Of a DNA stretch of 38,490 nucleotides, positions 17,229 to 24,573 are shown piece by piece; within the stretch, counting starts at the first letter, position 1; each line of letters begins with the position of its first letter. Position numbers and translations under genes: made by a program. Source of the DNA: Actinomycetota bacterium (GTDB lineage: Bacteria; Actinomycetota; Actinomycetes; Propionibacteriales; Propionibacteriaceae); contig JAIUOS010000034.1 in assembly GCA_020161755.1 (NCBI GenBank), forward strand, positions 1 through 38,490. The letters are read 5' to 3'. The notes below the pieces were generated by a model, which saw nothing but the letters and a program-made list of their open reading frames with translations, was not told the DNA's origin and ran no database searches.

Positions 17229-17272
17229 GGGCACGACGATCCTCCGGTCCGGACGACTCGCGCAAGGGTCAC

Positions 17273-17303
17273 TTGACGCACTGTCGGTGGCAGGGCCTAT
17301 GAT
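17273..17303 (+). promoter_or_regulatory. Promoter of the HEPN-dinB operon
   Basis: TTGACG (17273-17278) and TATGAT (17298-17303) form -35 and -10 elements with a 19-bp spacer. The expected start, near 17310, lies just in front of a LexA box. The resulting leader is about 180 nt long, GC-rich and without another recognisable gene. Confidence 0.6.
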
Positions 17304-17312
17304 GGTGACCAA

Positions 17313-17328
17313 TCGAATACCTGTTCGA
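17313..17328. promoter_or_regulatory. LexA (SOS) box upstream of HEPN-dinB
   Basis: TCGAATACCTGTTCGA matches the actinobacterial LexA consensus TCGAAC-N4-GTTCGA at 11 of 12 fixed positions. It lies 9 bp after the -10 box, where bound LexA would block transcription. DinB is a classic SOS polymerase, so context and sequence agree. Confidence 0.85.
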
Positions 17329-17491
17329 TAACGCGAGTAGGGGAAGCTCGCACCGGGCCTGCGTGAGCAGCCCCGGCCGGCCCCGGTGCCGACGGTTCCC
17401 GCGAGCGTTCCCGGGTGGACTCGACCCCCGCCCGGGAGCGTCCCGCGGTCCGTCCGCGCCGGGGTCGAACTCTGGGAGGAGCCGGTTGCAG

Positions 17492-17881
17492 ATGTCAGAG
17501 GACGGGCTCGCGGGGGCCAGGGCGGCGCTCGCCGGGGCGGAGCTGGCCGAGGCCGCGGCCGAGCGGTACCTGATGGCCCACGTCGCGGCACTCCGGGTGG
17601 CGGCCGTCGTACTGGCCGCCCGCGCGCACGCCTCCTCCGGCACCCGGCTGCGCAACGCCTGGCAGCTGGTCGCCGAGCTCGCCCCCGAGTTCGCCGAGTG
17701 GGCCGGCTACTTCGCCGCCGTGCAGGGCAAGCGCGAGGCGGTCGCCGCCGGGGCGGTCACCCTGGTCAGCCACCGTGAGGCCGACGACCTGCTGCGGGAC
17801 GCGCAGGCGTTCCACGACGCGGTCGCCCGGCGGCTGGCCCGCTCCACGCGCCCGGCCCGGGGTGGACGGGAGGCCGGATGA
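17492..17881 (+). CDS. SAV_6107-family HEPN domain protein
   Basis: At 129 aa this helical protein resembles the SAV_6107-type HEPN family that often sits beside dinB in actinobacteria. Conserved parts are AERYLMAHVAALRVAAVVLAA (23-43), RNAWQLVAELAPEFAEWAGY (54-73) and a C-terminal helix. R25-x4-H30 matches the R-x(4-6)-H motif of HEPN ribonucleases, but activity is not shown for this family. The start chosen is ATG 17492, with GGGAGGA upstream (17474-17480); TTG 17486 is possible and better spaced. Its end overlaps dinB (ATGA). It is likely LexA-repressed. Confidence 0.8.
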   Translation: MSEDGLAGARAALAGAELAEAAAERYLMAHVAALRVAAVVLAARAHASSGTRLRNAWQLVAELAPEFAEWAGYFAAVQGKREAVAAGAVTLVSHREADDLLRDAQAFHDAVARRLARSTRPARGGREAG

Positions 17882-19071
17882 CCGTCCTCGCCGAGCCGCC
17901 GCCGCAGCGCGTCGTCATGTGTGTCGACATGGACGCCTTCTACGCGTCGGTGGAGCTGCGGCGCCACCCCGAGTGGCGGGACGTCCCGATGTGGGTCGGC
18001 GGTGCGACCAGGGGCGTGGTGCTGTCGGCCAACTACCCGGCCCGCGCCTACGGCGTCCGGGGCGGCATGTCGTCGACGAGGGCCCGCCGGCTGTGCCCGC
18101 ACGCGGTCTGCGCCCCGCCCGACTTCGACGCCTACGGCGAGGTGTCGGCCGGCATCGTGGCCATCCTGGAGACCTTCACCGCCCGGGTGGAGTCGGCTTC
18201 CATCGACGAGGCGTTCCTCGACCTCACCGGGGCCGAGCGCAGCACCGGGACGGCGGCCCGGGTCGGCGAGCGCATCCGGGCGCTGGTCCACGACGAGCAG
18301 GGCATCGCGTGCTCGGTCGGCATCGGCCCGAACAAGCTCGTCGCGAAGATGGCGTCCAACTCGGCCAAGCCCGACGGGCTGCTCGAGGTCGCGCCCGCCG
18401 AGGTCGTCGGTTTCCTGCACCCCCAGCCGGTGGAGAACCTGCACGGGGTGGGGGAGAGCACCGCGGCGAAGCTGCGTCCGCTCGGGGTGGTGACGGTCGC
18501 CGACCTGGCCGCGCTGCCCCGAGCCCGGCTCCAGCGCGAGTTCGGGTTGCGGGCCGGCTCGCTGCTGCACGACCTCGCCTGGGGCATCGACTCCAGCCGG
18601 GTGGTGGCCCGTCCCGGCGAACGGGGGGTCGGCAACCAGGAGACGTTCGGACGCGACGTCAGCGATCCGCTCCGGGTGCAGGCCGAGATGCTGCGGATGG
18701 TGGTCAAGGTGACGTCACGCATGCGCGCCGCGTCCGTTCTGGGCCGGACCGTCACGCTGCACCTCCGCTTCGCCGACTTCTCCACCACTTCGCGCTCGCT
18801 CACGCTGGCCGCCCCGACCGACCTCACCGAGGACGTGTACGCCGCCGCGCAGAGGCTGTACGCAAAACTTCGACCGGGCTCCCGGCTGGTTCGACGGGTC
18901 GGAATCCGGGTCACCGGGCTGGTCGACATCGACGCGGTGGCGCTGCAACCCACCCTGGACGCCCCCGACCATGGCTGGCGTGATGCCGAACGTGCCGCTG
19001 ACGACGTGATACAGCGATTCGGGCCGAAAGCGGTCCGGCGTGCGGTGCTGACCCGCAAGGACCGTCCCTGA
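17878..19071 (+). CDS. dinB: DNA polymerase IV (Y-family)
   Basis: At 397 aa this translesion polymerase copies past damaged bases at low fidelity. The catalytic carboxylates are D17 (CVDMDAFYASVE), D110 and E111 (SIDEAFLDLTG); SANYPARAYGVRGGM at 50-64 is the fingers motif, and SVGIGPNKLVAKMASNSAKP is the palm/thumb junction. The helix-hairpin-helix thumb (ENLHGVGESTAAKLRPLG) and little-finger domain follow. The C-terminus (AVRRAVLTRKDRP) lacks a recognisable beta-clamp peptide. It overlaps the HEPN gene by 4 bp and shares its LexA-controlled promoter. Confidence 0.95.
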   Translation: MTVLAEPPPQRVVMCVDMDAFYASVELRRHPEWRDVPMWVGGATRGVVLSANYPARAYGVRGGMSSTRARRLCPHAVCAPPDFDAYGEVSAGIVAILETFTARVESASIDEAFLDLTGAERSTGTAARVGERIRALVHDEQGIACSVGIGPNKLVAKMASNSAKPDGLLEVAPAEVVGFLHPQPVENLHGVGESTAAKLRPLGVVTVADLAALPRARLQREFGLRAGSLLHDLAWGIDSSRVVARPGERGVGNQETFGRDVSDPLRVQAEMLRMVVKVTSRMRAASVLGRTVTLHLRFADFSTTSRSLTLAAPTDLTEDVYAAAQRLYAKLRPGSRLVRRVGIRVTGLVDIDAVALQPTLDAPDHGWRDAERAADDVIQRFGPKAVRRAVLTRKDRP

Positions 19072-19169
19072 CCGCGCGCTCTGCACCGGCTCCGGTTCCG
19101 AAAAGCCCGCGGCCCGCCTAGACTGGCCTTGTCCTGCGAAGGACGCCCGCCGAACCAGGGGAGGCTGCC

Positions 19170-19538
19170 ATGGCGCTCTCGGAACAGGAGCAGCGGCTCC
19201 TCGACCAGATGGAGGCCGCACTGGCGGCTGAGGATCCCAAGCTGGCCAGCACCCTGAGGGGAACCACCCACCGTTGGCAACGGCGTCGCGCCGTCCTCGC
19301 GGGCTTCGGTTTCCTGGTCGGCCTCGCCGGACTGATCGGCGGCATGCAGGTGCACCCGGCGGTCAGCGTGATCGGTTTCGTGGTGATGCTCGCGGCGTCG
19401 GTCCTCGGTGTCGCGGCGTGGCAGCAGTCCGGCGCGTCCGGCGACGGGCAGGGCGCGGGACGGGCCGGCGGGCACTCCGAGTTCATGGGACGCATGGAGG
19501 AGCGCTGGCGGCGCAACCAGGACGACAGCAGCCTGTAG
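19170..19538 (+). CDS. DUF3040 family membrane protein
   Basis: This 122-aa actinobacterial protein has the family N-terminus MALSEQEQRLLDQMEAALAAEDPK, two adjacent membrane helices near 41-59 and 63-85, and a charged C-terminus (RMEERWRRNQDD). Its function is unknown; it often lies near dinB or mraZ in actinobacteria. AGGGGAGG precedes the ATG, and a TAGACT box at 19119-19124 may be its -10. A weak 5-bp hairpin (19538-19551) spans its stop and that of the convergent TgpA-like gene. Confidence 0.9.
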   Translation: MALSEQEQRLLDQMEAALAAEDPKLASTLRGTTHRWQRRRAVLAGFGFLVGLAGLIGGMQVHPAVSVIGFVVMLAASVLGVAAWQQSGASGDGQGAGRAGGHSEFMGRMEERWRRNQDDSSL

Positions 19539-19543
19539 GAGCG

Positions 19544-21667
19544 TCAGCTCCGGAACTCCCGTGGCCACAGTGAACGTGGCCACCATTTCGCGGCGGTGGG
19601 CGTGGCCCACCGCCTTTCGACTGCCCGTGTGACCTCGATCACCCAGGTGGCCAGCGGCACGTCGGCCTGCGGTGCCCGGTCGTAGCGCGCCCGCTCCACC
19701 GCCAGGGCCAGGGCGTCGAGCGCGGCCCGGCCGCCCTCGTCCAGCTGCGGACCCAGTTCGGCCGCGACCTTCCGGGTGGTGCCGGCCGGCCAGGCCTGCC
19801 CGTGGTCCAGGGCCACGGCGCGCACCTCGGCCCAGGCCCGTTCGCCCGCCTGGCGGGCGTCCGCGCCCGGTCGGAGCCGGAGGCGCCGCAGGGTCGCCCG
19901 GACCAGCCGGGGCCCGACACCCGCCAGTACCAGGACGAGGGTGCCCGCGACCCACGGCAGCGGGACGAGCGGGCCGGCCCCGGGGTCGGTGGTCGTCGGC
20001 AGCGGCGCCTCGTCGCTCGGCGTGGGGGTGGCGGTGGCCGCGCTCGGGGACGCACTGCTGGCCGACGGGCTCGGGCTCGCGCTGCTCGACGGCTGGCCGC
20101 CGGCGACCGCGCTGCTCGGGGTCGGGTCGACCGGCACCCAGCCGACGCCGTCTCCGAAGTAGAGCTCGGTCCAGGCGTGCATGTTGCGGGTCGAGACCTC
20201 CCAGCGGTCGCCGACCCGGCGTCCGGGCAGGAAGCCGACGACCACGCGGGACGGGATGCCGACCACCCGGGCCAGTGTCGCCATCGCGCCGGCGAACTGC
20301 TCGCAGTAGCCGACCCGGCTGCCCAGGAGGAAGTCGTTGAGGGTGCCCAGCGTCGTGCCCGGGGTGACGGCCGTGCTGTAGGTGAAGGCGTTGGAGTGGA
20401 AGAAGTCCAGCAGCGCCTTCGCCTGCATGCCGGCGCTGCCGGTCCCGCTGCGGGCGGTGAGCTGGATCGCGAGCTCACGCACCTGGGGCGACACTTCGCC
20501 CGGGAGTTGCAGCGTCAGCCCGCCGTCGCCGGGATCGCCGGCCGCCTCCAGGGTCGGCAGCAGGTCGTTCACCGCCGGGAGCCGGGCGGACGTCGTCACG
20601 TAGCTGAGGTTGCGGGTGGCGGACTCCCGCCCACGGCCGATCGCCACCACCGCGAGGGTCTTGGGGTCGTAGCGCCAGCTGTCGGCGGGGACGTCCGCGG
20701 TGACCGGGAACCAGGGCATCGGCAGGTACTGGCCGTCCATCCGGCCGATCTGCACCGTGGTCCGCACCTGGTCCGTCCGCACCCCCGGACGGGAGCCGCC
20801 GATCGGCAGCGGCACGAGGTCGGTGGGGGTCAGGTGGAAGCCCGAGGCGTCGAACACCGGCAGCGCGGCCAGCCGGAGGTACTGCCCGGCCTGGTCGGAG
20901 CTGCGGTAGGTGATCACGGTGGTGTCGGACGGGGAGTTGATGTTGCGGATGAGATCGATGCTCGGGTCGCCCAGCTGGACCGCGCCGGAGCCACCGGGGT
21001 TGGAGTCGGTCGTCCGCTCGGGCAGGGCCAGCGAGACCACCATCGAGCCGACCAGGGCGAGCGCCGTGGACAGGATCGCGGTGGTCAGGACGCCGCGGCG
21101 CCACCCGTCCGTGGTCGCCTGGTGGACGCCGCCGGGGCGGCCCAGGGACTCACTCGTCGCGGTCGCCAGCACCAGCCCGTAGGCGGCGGCCGGGAACACG
21201 AACAGGAACGGGTTGGTCTCGCTGAAGATCGCCAGGGTCGGCACGAGGTAGGGCAGCACCAGCACCGGGAACGTCCAGGCCGGCGAGGCCAGGCCGATGG
21301 CGATCGTCTCCAGCAGCAGGTACAGCACCCAGACCAGGAGCGCGCTGAACAGGGCGAAGCCGACCTGGAACGGCATCGGGGCGAACGCGGCCTGCACGAA
21401 CGAGGTGGTCTCGGCGTACAGCGCCAGCGGGTCGCGGGCCTCCGGCACCAGCCACGGCACGAGGGCCACCGGCACGATCTGGACGAGCCGGACGAGCGCC
21501 TCGCCCGCGCCCAGGCGTCGCAGGACCGCGCCGATCAGCGCGCTGAGCACGATCAGGACCGCGGCGAGCAGGAGGAAGGTGCGGTCCTCGGTCAGCGCGA
21601 CCAGCGGGACGCCGGCGGCGAACGCGGCGCCGGCGGTGGCGGCGGTCTGGCGCCCGGTCCCGGTCAC
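19544..21667 (-). CDS. TgpA-like membrane transglutaminase (DUF3488/DUF4129)
   Basis: At 707 aa this has about six membrane helices in residues 8-215, an extracytoplasmic transglutaminase core, and a Ser/Pro/Ala-rich linker (about 515-565), then a last membrane helix (568-585) and a cytoplasmic tail. The catalytic triad is C455 (VGYCEQFAGAM), H497 (MHAWTEL) and D514 (PVDPTPS). TgpA homologues act outside the membrane and are linked to cell-surface function; the substrate is unknown. The GTG start overlaps the DUF58 stop (GTGA), making it the last gene of a MoxR-DUF58-TgpA operon. Confidence 0.92.
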   Translation of the reverse strand: MTGTGRQTAATAGAAFAAGVPLVALTEDRTFLLLAAVLIVLSALIGAVLRRLGAGEALVRLVQIVPVALVPWLVPEARDPLALYAETTSFVQAAFAPMPFQVGFALFSALLVWVLYLLLETIAIGLASPAWTFPVLVLPYLVPTLAIFSETNPFLFVFPAAAYGLVLATATSESLGRPGGVHQATTDGWRRGVLTTAILSTALALVGSMVVSLALPERTTDSNPGGSGAVQLGDPSIDLIRNINSPSDTTVITYRSSDQAGQYLRLAALPVFDASGFHLTPTDLVPLPIGGSRPGVRTDQVRTTVQIGRMDGQYLPMPWFPVTADVPADSWRYDPKTLAVVAIGRGRESATRNLSYVTTSARLPAVNDLLPTLEAAGDPGDGGLTLQLPGEVSPQVRELAIQLTARSGTGSAGMQAKALLDFFHSNAFTYSTAVTPGTTLGTLNDFLLGSRVGYCEQFAGAMATLARVVGIPSRVVVGFLPGRRVGDRWEVSTRNMHAWTELYFGDGVGWVPVDPTPSSAVAGGQPSSSASPSPSASSASPSAATATPTPSDEAPLPTTTDPGAGPLVPLPWVAGTLVLVLAGVGPRLVRATLRRLRLRPGADARQAGERAWAEVRAVALDHGQAWPAGTTRKVAAELGPQLDEGGRAALDALALAVERARYDRAPQADVPLATWVIEVTRAVERRWATPTAAKWWPRSLWPREFRS

Positions 21668-22866
21668 CGGTCGTCCTCCGAGCCGAGCTCTCGCCACGCC
21701 GCGGCCACCGACGTGCCGGGGCCGGCGACGACGCAGCGCCACCCCGCCTCCCGCACCCAGGCGGCCTGGCGCTCGTCCACGACAGGGGAGTCGGAGACCA
21801 GCAGTGCCCAGCAGGCCCGACCGTGGCGGCTGGCCTCGGCCAGGGCGGCGGCGTCGGTGGCGTCCACGCGTCCGAGGATCGCGACCAGGAGTTGGCCCTC
21901 CGCGCCGTGCGTGCACGCGGCCAGGGCCCGGCCCAGCGTGGGCGCGGTGTCGGTGTCGAGTTCGGCGAGGTGCTCCAGCACGATCCCCTCGCGGCCCGGT
22001 CCGAGCCGGTGGGGGCTGAGCACCGATCCGTCGGCCTCGGCGAGCACCAGGTCGAAGCCGTCGCCGAGGAGGTGGATGGCGATGGACGCGGCCGCGGACA
22101 CCGCCCACTCCAGCCTCGGGTCGTGCGCGCGGGGGGAGTAGGCGTGGGCGCGGTTGTCGATCACGACGGCGGCGCTCGGGTCCCAGGACCGCTCCTCGCG
22201 GCGCACCATCAGCTCACCGGTGCGGGCGGTCGAGCGCCAGTGGATCCGGCGGACGTCGTCGCCCTGCCGGTACTCGCGGATCAGCACGTCGTCGCTGCTG
22301 CCCAGGCCGGTGCGCAGCAGCGTGGTGTCGGTGGCGATGCCCACCCCGGACGCCCCGCGCAGGTTCGCCAGCGGCTCGACCGGTGGGGTGACCAGCAGTT
22401 CGGCGCGTCCGGGAATGGTCTGGTTCGAGCGGGCCAGGCCGAGGCCGTCGGCGACGTTGCGTTCGATCGGGCCCACGTGGTGGCGTCCGCGCCACAACGG
22501 GCGCACCTCGTAGCTGATGGTCTGGCGCCACAGGCCCAGGCCGGCCGCGAAGCCGTACCAGCGGGCCTCGCCGAGCGCCGCGGGCAGGCGGTCGCGCACC
22601 CGCGCGACGCCGCCGAAGGTCAGGCCGCCGGGGTCGAGTTCGAGGTCGACCCGGGCCACGTCGCCGACGGCCACGCGGGTCGGGCGCACCTGCCGCTCGA
22701 CCTCCAGCCGCGCCGAGCCCGGCAGCAGCAGCAGCCAGCTCACCAACGGCAGCAGCACCAGGAACAGCCCGGGCCACCACAGGTCGCGCTGGCCGACGAC
22801 CACCGCGACCACGCACCAGGCGACGCCGCCGCCCAGGAGTGCCCAGCCGCGGGCCGTGAGGTTCAT
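21664..22866 (-). CDS. DUF58 domain-containing protein
   Basis: At 400 aa it has two N-terminal membrane helices (about 8-25 and 30-49), a beta-rich region, and the DUF58 signature REYRQGDDVRRIHWRSTART near 207-226, followed by a von Willebrand A-like fold (PSAAVVIDNRAH). DUF58 proteins pair with MoxR ATPases and are thought to act as their membrane partners. The ATG follows the MoxR stop by one base (TGAGATG), and its own stop overlaps the TgpA-like start. Confidence 0.92.
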   Translation of the reverse strand: MNLTARGWALLGGGVAWCVVAVVVGQRDLWWPGLFLVLLPLVSWLLLLPGSARLEVERQVRPTRVAVGDVARVDLELDPGGLTFGGVARVRDRLPAALGEARWYGFAAGLGLWRQTISYEVRPLWRGRHHVGPIERNVADGLGLARSNQTIPGRAELLVTPPVEPLANLRGASGVGIATDTTLLRTGLGSSDDVLIREYRQGDDVRRIHWRSTARTGELMVRREERSWDPSAAVVIDNRAHAYSPRAHDPRLEWAVSAAASIAIHLLGDGFDLVLAEADGSVLSPHRLGPGREGIVLEHLAELDTDTAPTLGRALAACTHGAEGQLLVAILGRVDATDAAALAEASRHGRACWALLVSDSPVVDERQAAWVREAGWRCVVAGPGTSVAAAWRELGSEDDR

Positions 22867-22867
22867 C

Positions 22868-23836
22868 TCAGTGGCGTCCGGAGGGAACCGGGACGGCCTT
22901 GACGGCGCTGTGCACCAGGTCGATCGCGTTCTGCCCGGCGATCTGGGAGCCGGTGTTGAGCAGCACCCGGTGGGCCAGGGTCGGTACGGCGAGGCCGGCG
23001 ACGTCGTCGGGGATCACATAGGTGCGCCCGTCCATCGCCGCGCGTGCCTTCGCCGCCCGGAGCAACTGCAGGCCGGCGCGGGGCGAGGCGCCGAGCCGGG
23101 CCTGGGGCAGCACCCTGGTCTGGTTCACGATCGCGACCAGGTATTCCTTGACGCCGGGGTGGACGAACACCCGGCGCACGATCTGGATGCCGCGCATCAC
23201 TGACTCGGCGTCGGTGACCGGACGCAGCGGTTCGAGCGGGTCGGACTCGCCGTGCCGCTCGAGCATCGCCACCTCGGACGCCGGGCTGGGGTAGCCCATC
23301 GAGATCCGCAACAGGAACCGGTCCCGCTGGGCCTCCGGGAGGGGATAGGTGCCCTCCATCTCGATCGGGTTCTGGGTGGCGATCACGAGGAAGGGCCGCG
23401 GTAGCGCGTGGGAGGTGCCGTCGACGCTCACCCGGCGCTCCTCCATCGCCTCCAGCAGCGCCGACTGGGTCTTGGGCGAGGCGCGGTTGATCTCGTCGCC
23501 GATGACGAGGTTCGCGAACACCCCGCCGGGCTTGAACTCGAACTCCCCGCTCGACTGGTTGTACACCGAGACGCCGGTGATGTCGCTGGGCAGCAGGTCC
23601 GGGGTGAACTGGACGCGCCGCACCGTGCAGTCGATCGCCCGGGCCAGCGACTTGGCCAGCATCGTCTTGCCGACCCCCGGCACGTCCTCGATCAGCAGGT
23701 GGCCCTCGGCCAGCAGTGCGGTGATCGCGAGGTCGACCGCCTCGGGCTTGCCCTCGATGACCTGGCCCACGGCACCCCGGATGGCGTCCGCGAGCGCCAG
23801 GACCTCGGCGATCTCCTGCTCCCGATTGGCGTCCAC
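22868..23836 (-). CDS. MoxR family AAA+ ATPase
   Basis: At 322 aa this has Walker A DVPGVGKT at 51-58, Walker B LVIGDEINRASP with D114/E115, the sensor-1-like IATQNPIEMEGTYPLPEAQRD and an arginine-finger region (DRFLLRI). MoxR ATPases act as chaperones that remodel or activate partner proteins; here DUF58 and the TgpA-like protein are the likely clients. The GTG start is preceded by AGGGGAG. It diverges from mraZ across 158 bp. Confidence 0.94.
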   Translation of the reverse strand: MDANREQEIAEVLALADAIRGAVGQVIEGKPEAVDLAITALLAEGHLLIEDVPGVGKTMLAKSLARAIDCTVRRVQFTPDLLPSDITGVSVYNQSSGEFEFKPGGVFANLVIGDEINRASPKTQSALLEAMEERRVSVDGTSHALPRPFLVIATQNPIEMEGTYPLPEAQRDRFLLRISMGYPSPASEVAMLERHGESDPLEPLRPVTDAESVMRGIQIVRRVFVHPGVKEYLVAIVNQTRVLPQARLGASPRAGLQLLRAAKARAAMDGRTYVIPDDVAGLAVPTLAHRVLLNTGSQIAGQNAIDLVHSAVKAVPVPSGRH

Positions 23837-23936
23837 GCTGTCTCCCCTCTGCGGCCCAACCTTAGGCGGCCCGAGGGGAGCCGGTCGCCGCCGGTGGAGC
23901 GAGCGGGGGCGGAAATCGCCGTCAAAGGGGTGTTCA

Positions 23937-23970
23937 GTGGAGCAAAGTGGAGTATGGTGGCGCCAAGTGG
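23937..23970 (+). promoter_or_regulatory. MraZ operator repeats
   Basis: GTGG recurs at 23937, 23947, 23957 and 23967, exactly 10 bp apart, with a degenerate GTGA at 23977. This matches known MraZ boxes, where short GTGG/TGGG repeats are bound by the MraZ ring to repress the dcw operon. They lie immediately before the mraZ ribosome binding site (GGAGGGAAGG). Confidence 0.85.
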
Positions 23971-23994
23971 AGGAGAGTGAGGAGGGAAGGACCC

Positions 23995-24423
23995 ATGTTC
24001 CTGGGCACCTACACCCCCAAGCTCGACGACAAGGGACGGTTCTTCCTGCCCGCGAAATTCCGCGAGCAGCTGGCAGCCGGCCTGGTCATCACCCGGGCGC
24101 AGGATCGCTGTCTGGCGATCTGGCCCACCGAGGCCTTCCTGGCCGAGGTGGCGAACAGTGCGGGCGGGCCCTCCACGGTCCGCGGGGTGCGGGACTACCA
24201 GCGCATGGTGGCCTCGGGCGCCTCGGACGAACTGCCGGACAGCCAGGGCCGCGTGAGCGTCCCCGGACCGCTGCGGGCCTACGCGGGCCTGAGCAAGGAG
24301 ATCGTCGTGATCGGGGCCTTCAACCGCCTCGAGGTGTGGGACGCGGCGACCTGGGCGGAGTACTCGGCAGCGCAGGAAGAGGCCTTCGCGGCCTTGGACG
24401 AGGGAGCACCTGCGGTGGGCTGA
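23995..24423 (+). CDS. mraZ: Transcriptional regulator MraZ
   Basis: At 142 aa this has two AbrB-like/SpoVT half-domains with the family DxxGR motifs: LDDKGRFFLPAKFRE (10-24) and PDSQGRVSVPGPLR (about 81-94), and ends with VIGAFNRLEVWDAATWAEY. MraZ forms rings that bind repeated boxes and represses its own operon. The true start is ATG 23995 (MFLGTYTPK) rather than the in-frame ATG at 23947, which lies inside the operator repeats. Confidence 0.95.
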   Translation: MFLGTYTPKLDDKGRFFLPAKFREQLAAGLVITRAQDRCLAIWPTEAFLAEVANSAGGPSTVRGVRDYQRMVASGASDELPDSQGRVSVPGPLRAYAGLSKEIVVIGAFNRLEVWDAATWAEYSAAQEEAFAALDEGAPAVG

Positions 24424-24435
24424 CCACCGTGGCAC

Positions 24436-24542
24436 CGGCTCGTGCGGTGCGGCTCCGACCCGCGCCGTCCGGTTCCCTGGCACACCTTCCCCGGCGCCAG
24501 GTACCGGCGGCGGTGCGGTTCGGAACCACGGCGCACGAGCCG
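24436..24542 (+). other. Extended inverted repeat in the mraZ-rsmH gap
   Basis: CGGCTCGTGCG (24436-24446) pairs perfectly with CGCACGAGCCG (24532-24542); CCGT (24465-24468) and GGTTCC (24471-24476) then pair with the contiguous GGAACCACGG (24522-24531), and CCTGGC pairs with GCCAGG at 24496-24501. A 14-base direct repeat (24445-24458 and 24511-24524, 12 of 14 matches) is also present. No T-run follows, so it is not a standard terminator. It could be a structured leader controlling rsmH, or a repeat element. Confidence 0.5.
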
Positions 24543-24573
24543 ACTGATTCGAGAGCCGGGACGAGGGTCGAGC

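Noticed and set aside
18132-19955. Long minus-strand frame opposite dinB and DUF3040
   Set aside because: It only mirrors codon bias of the real genes and shows no homology-like motifs.
19802-22141. Plus-strand open frame of ~780 codons opposite the TgpA-like and DUF58 genes
   Set aside because: It is antisense to two genes with full catalytic or signature motifs and has a low-complexity His/Arg/Gly composition.
23947-23994. Upstream in-frame start for mraZ
   Set aside because: It lies inside the operator repeats and the added residues do not match MraZ; the ATG at 23995 has GGAGGGAAGG upstream.
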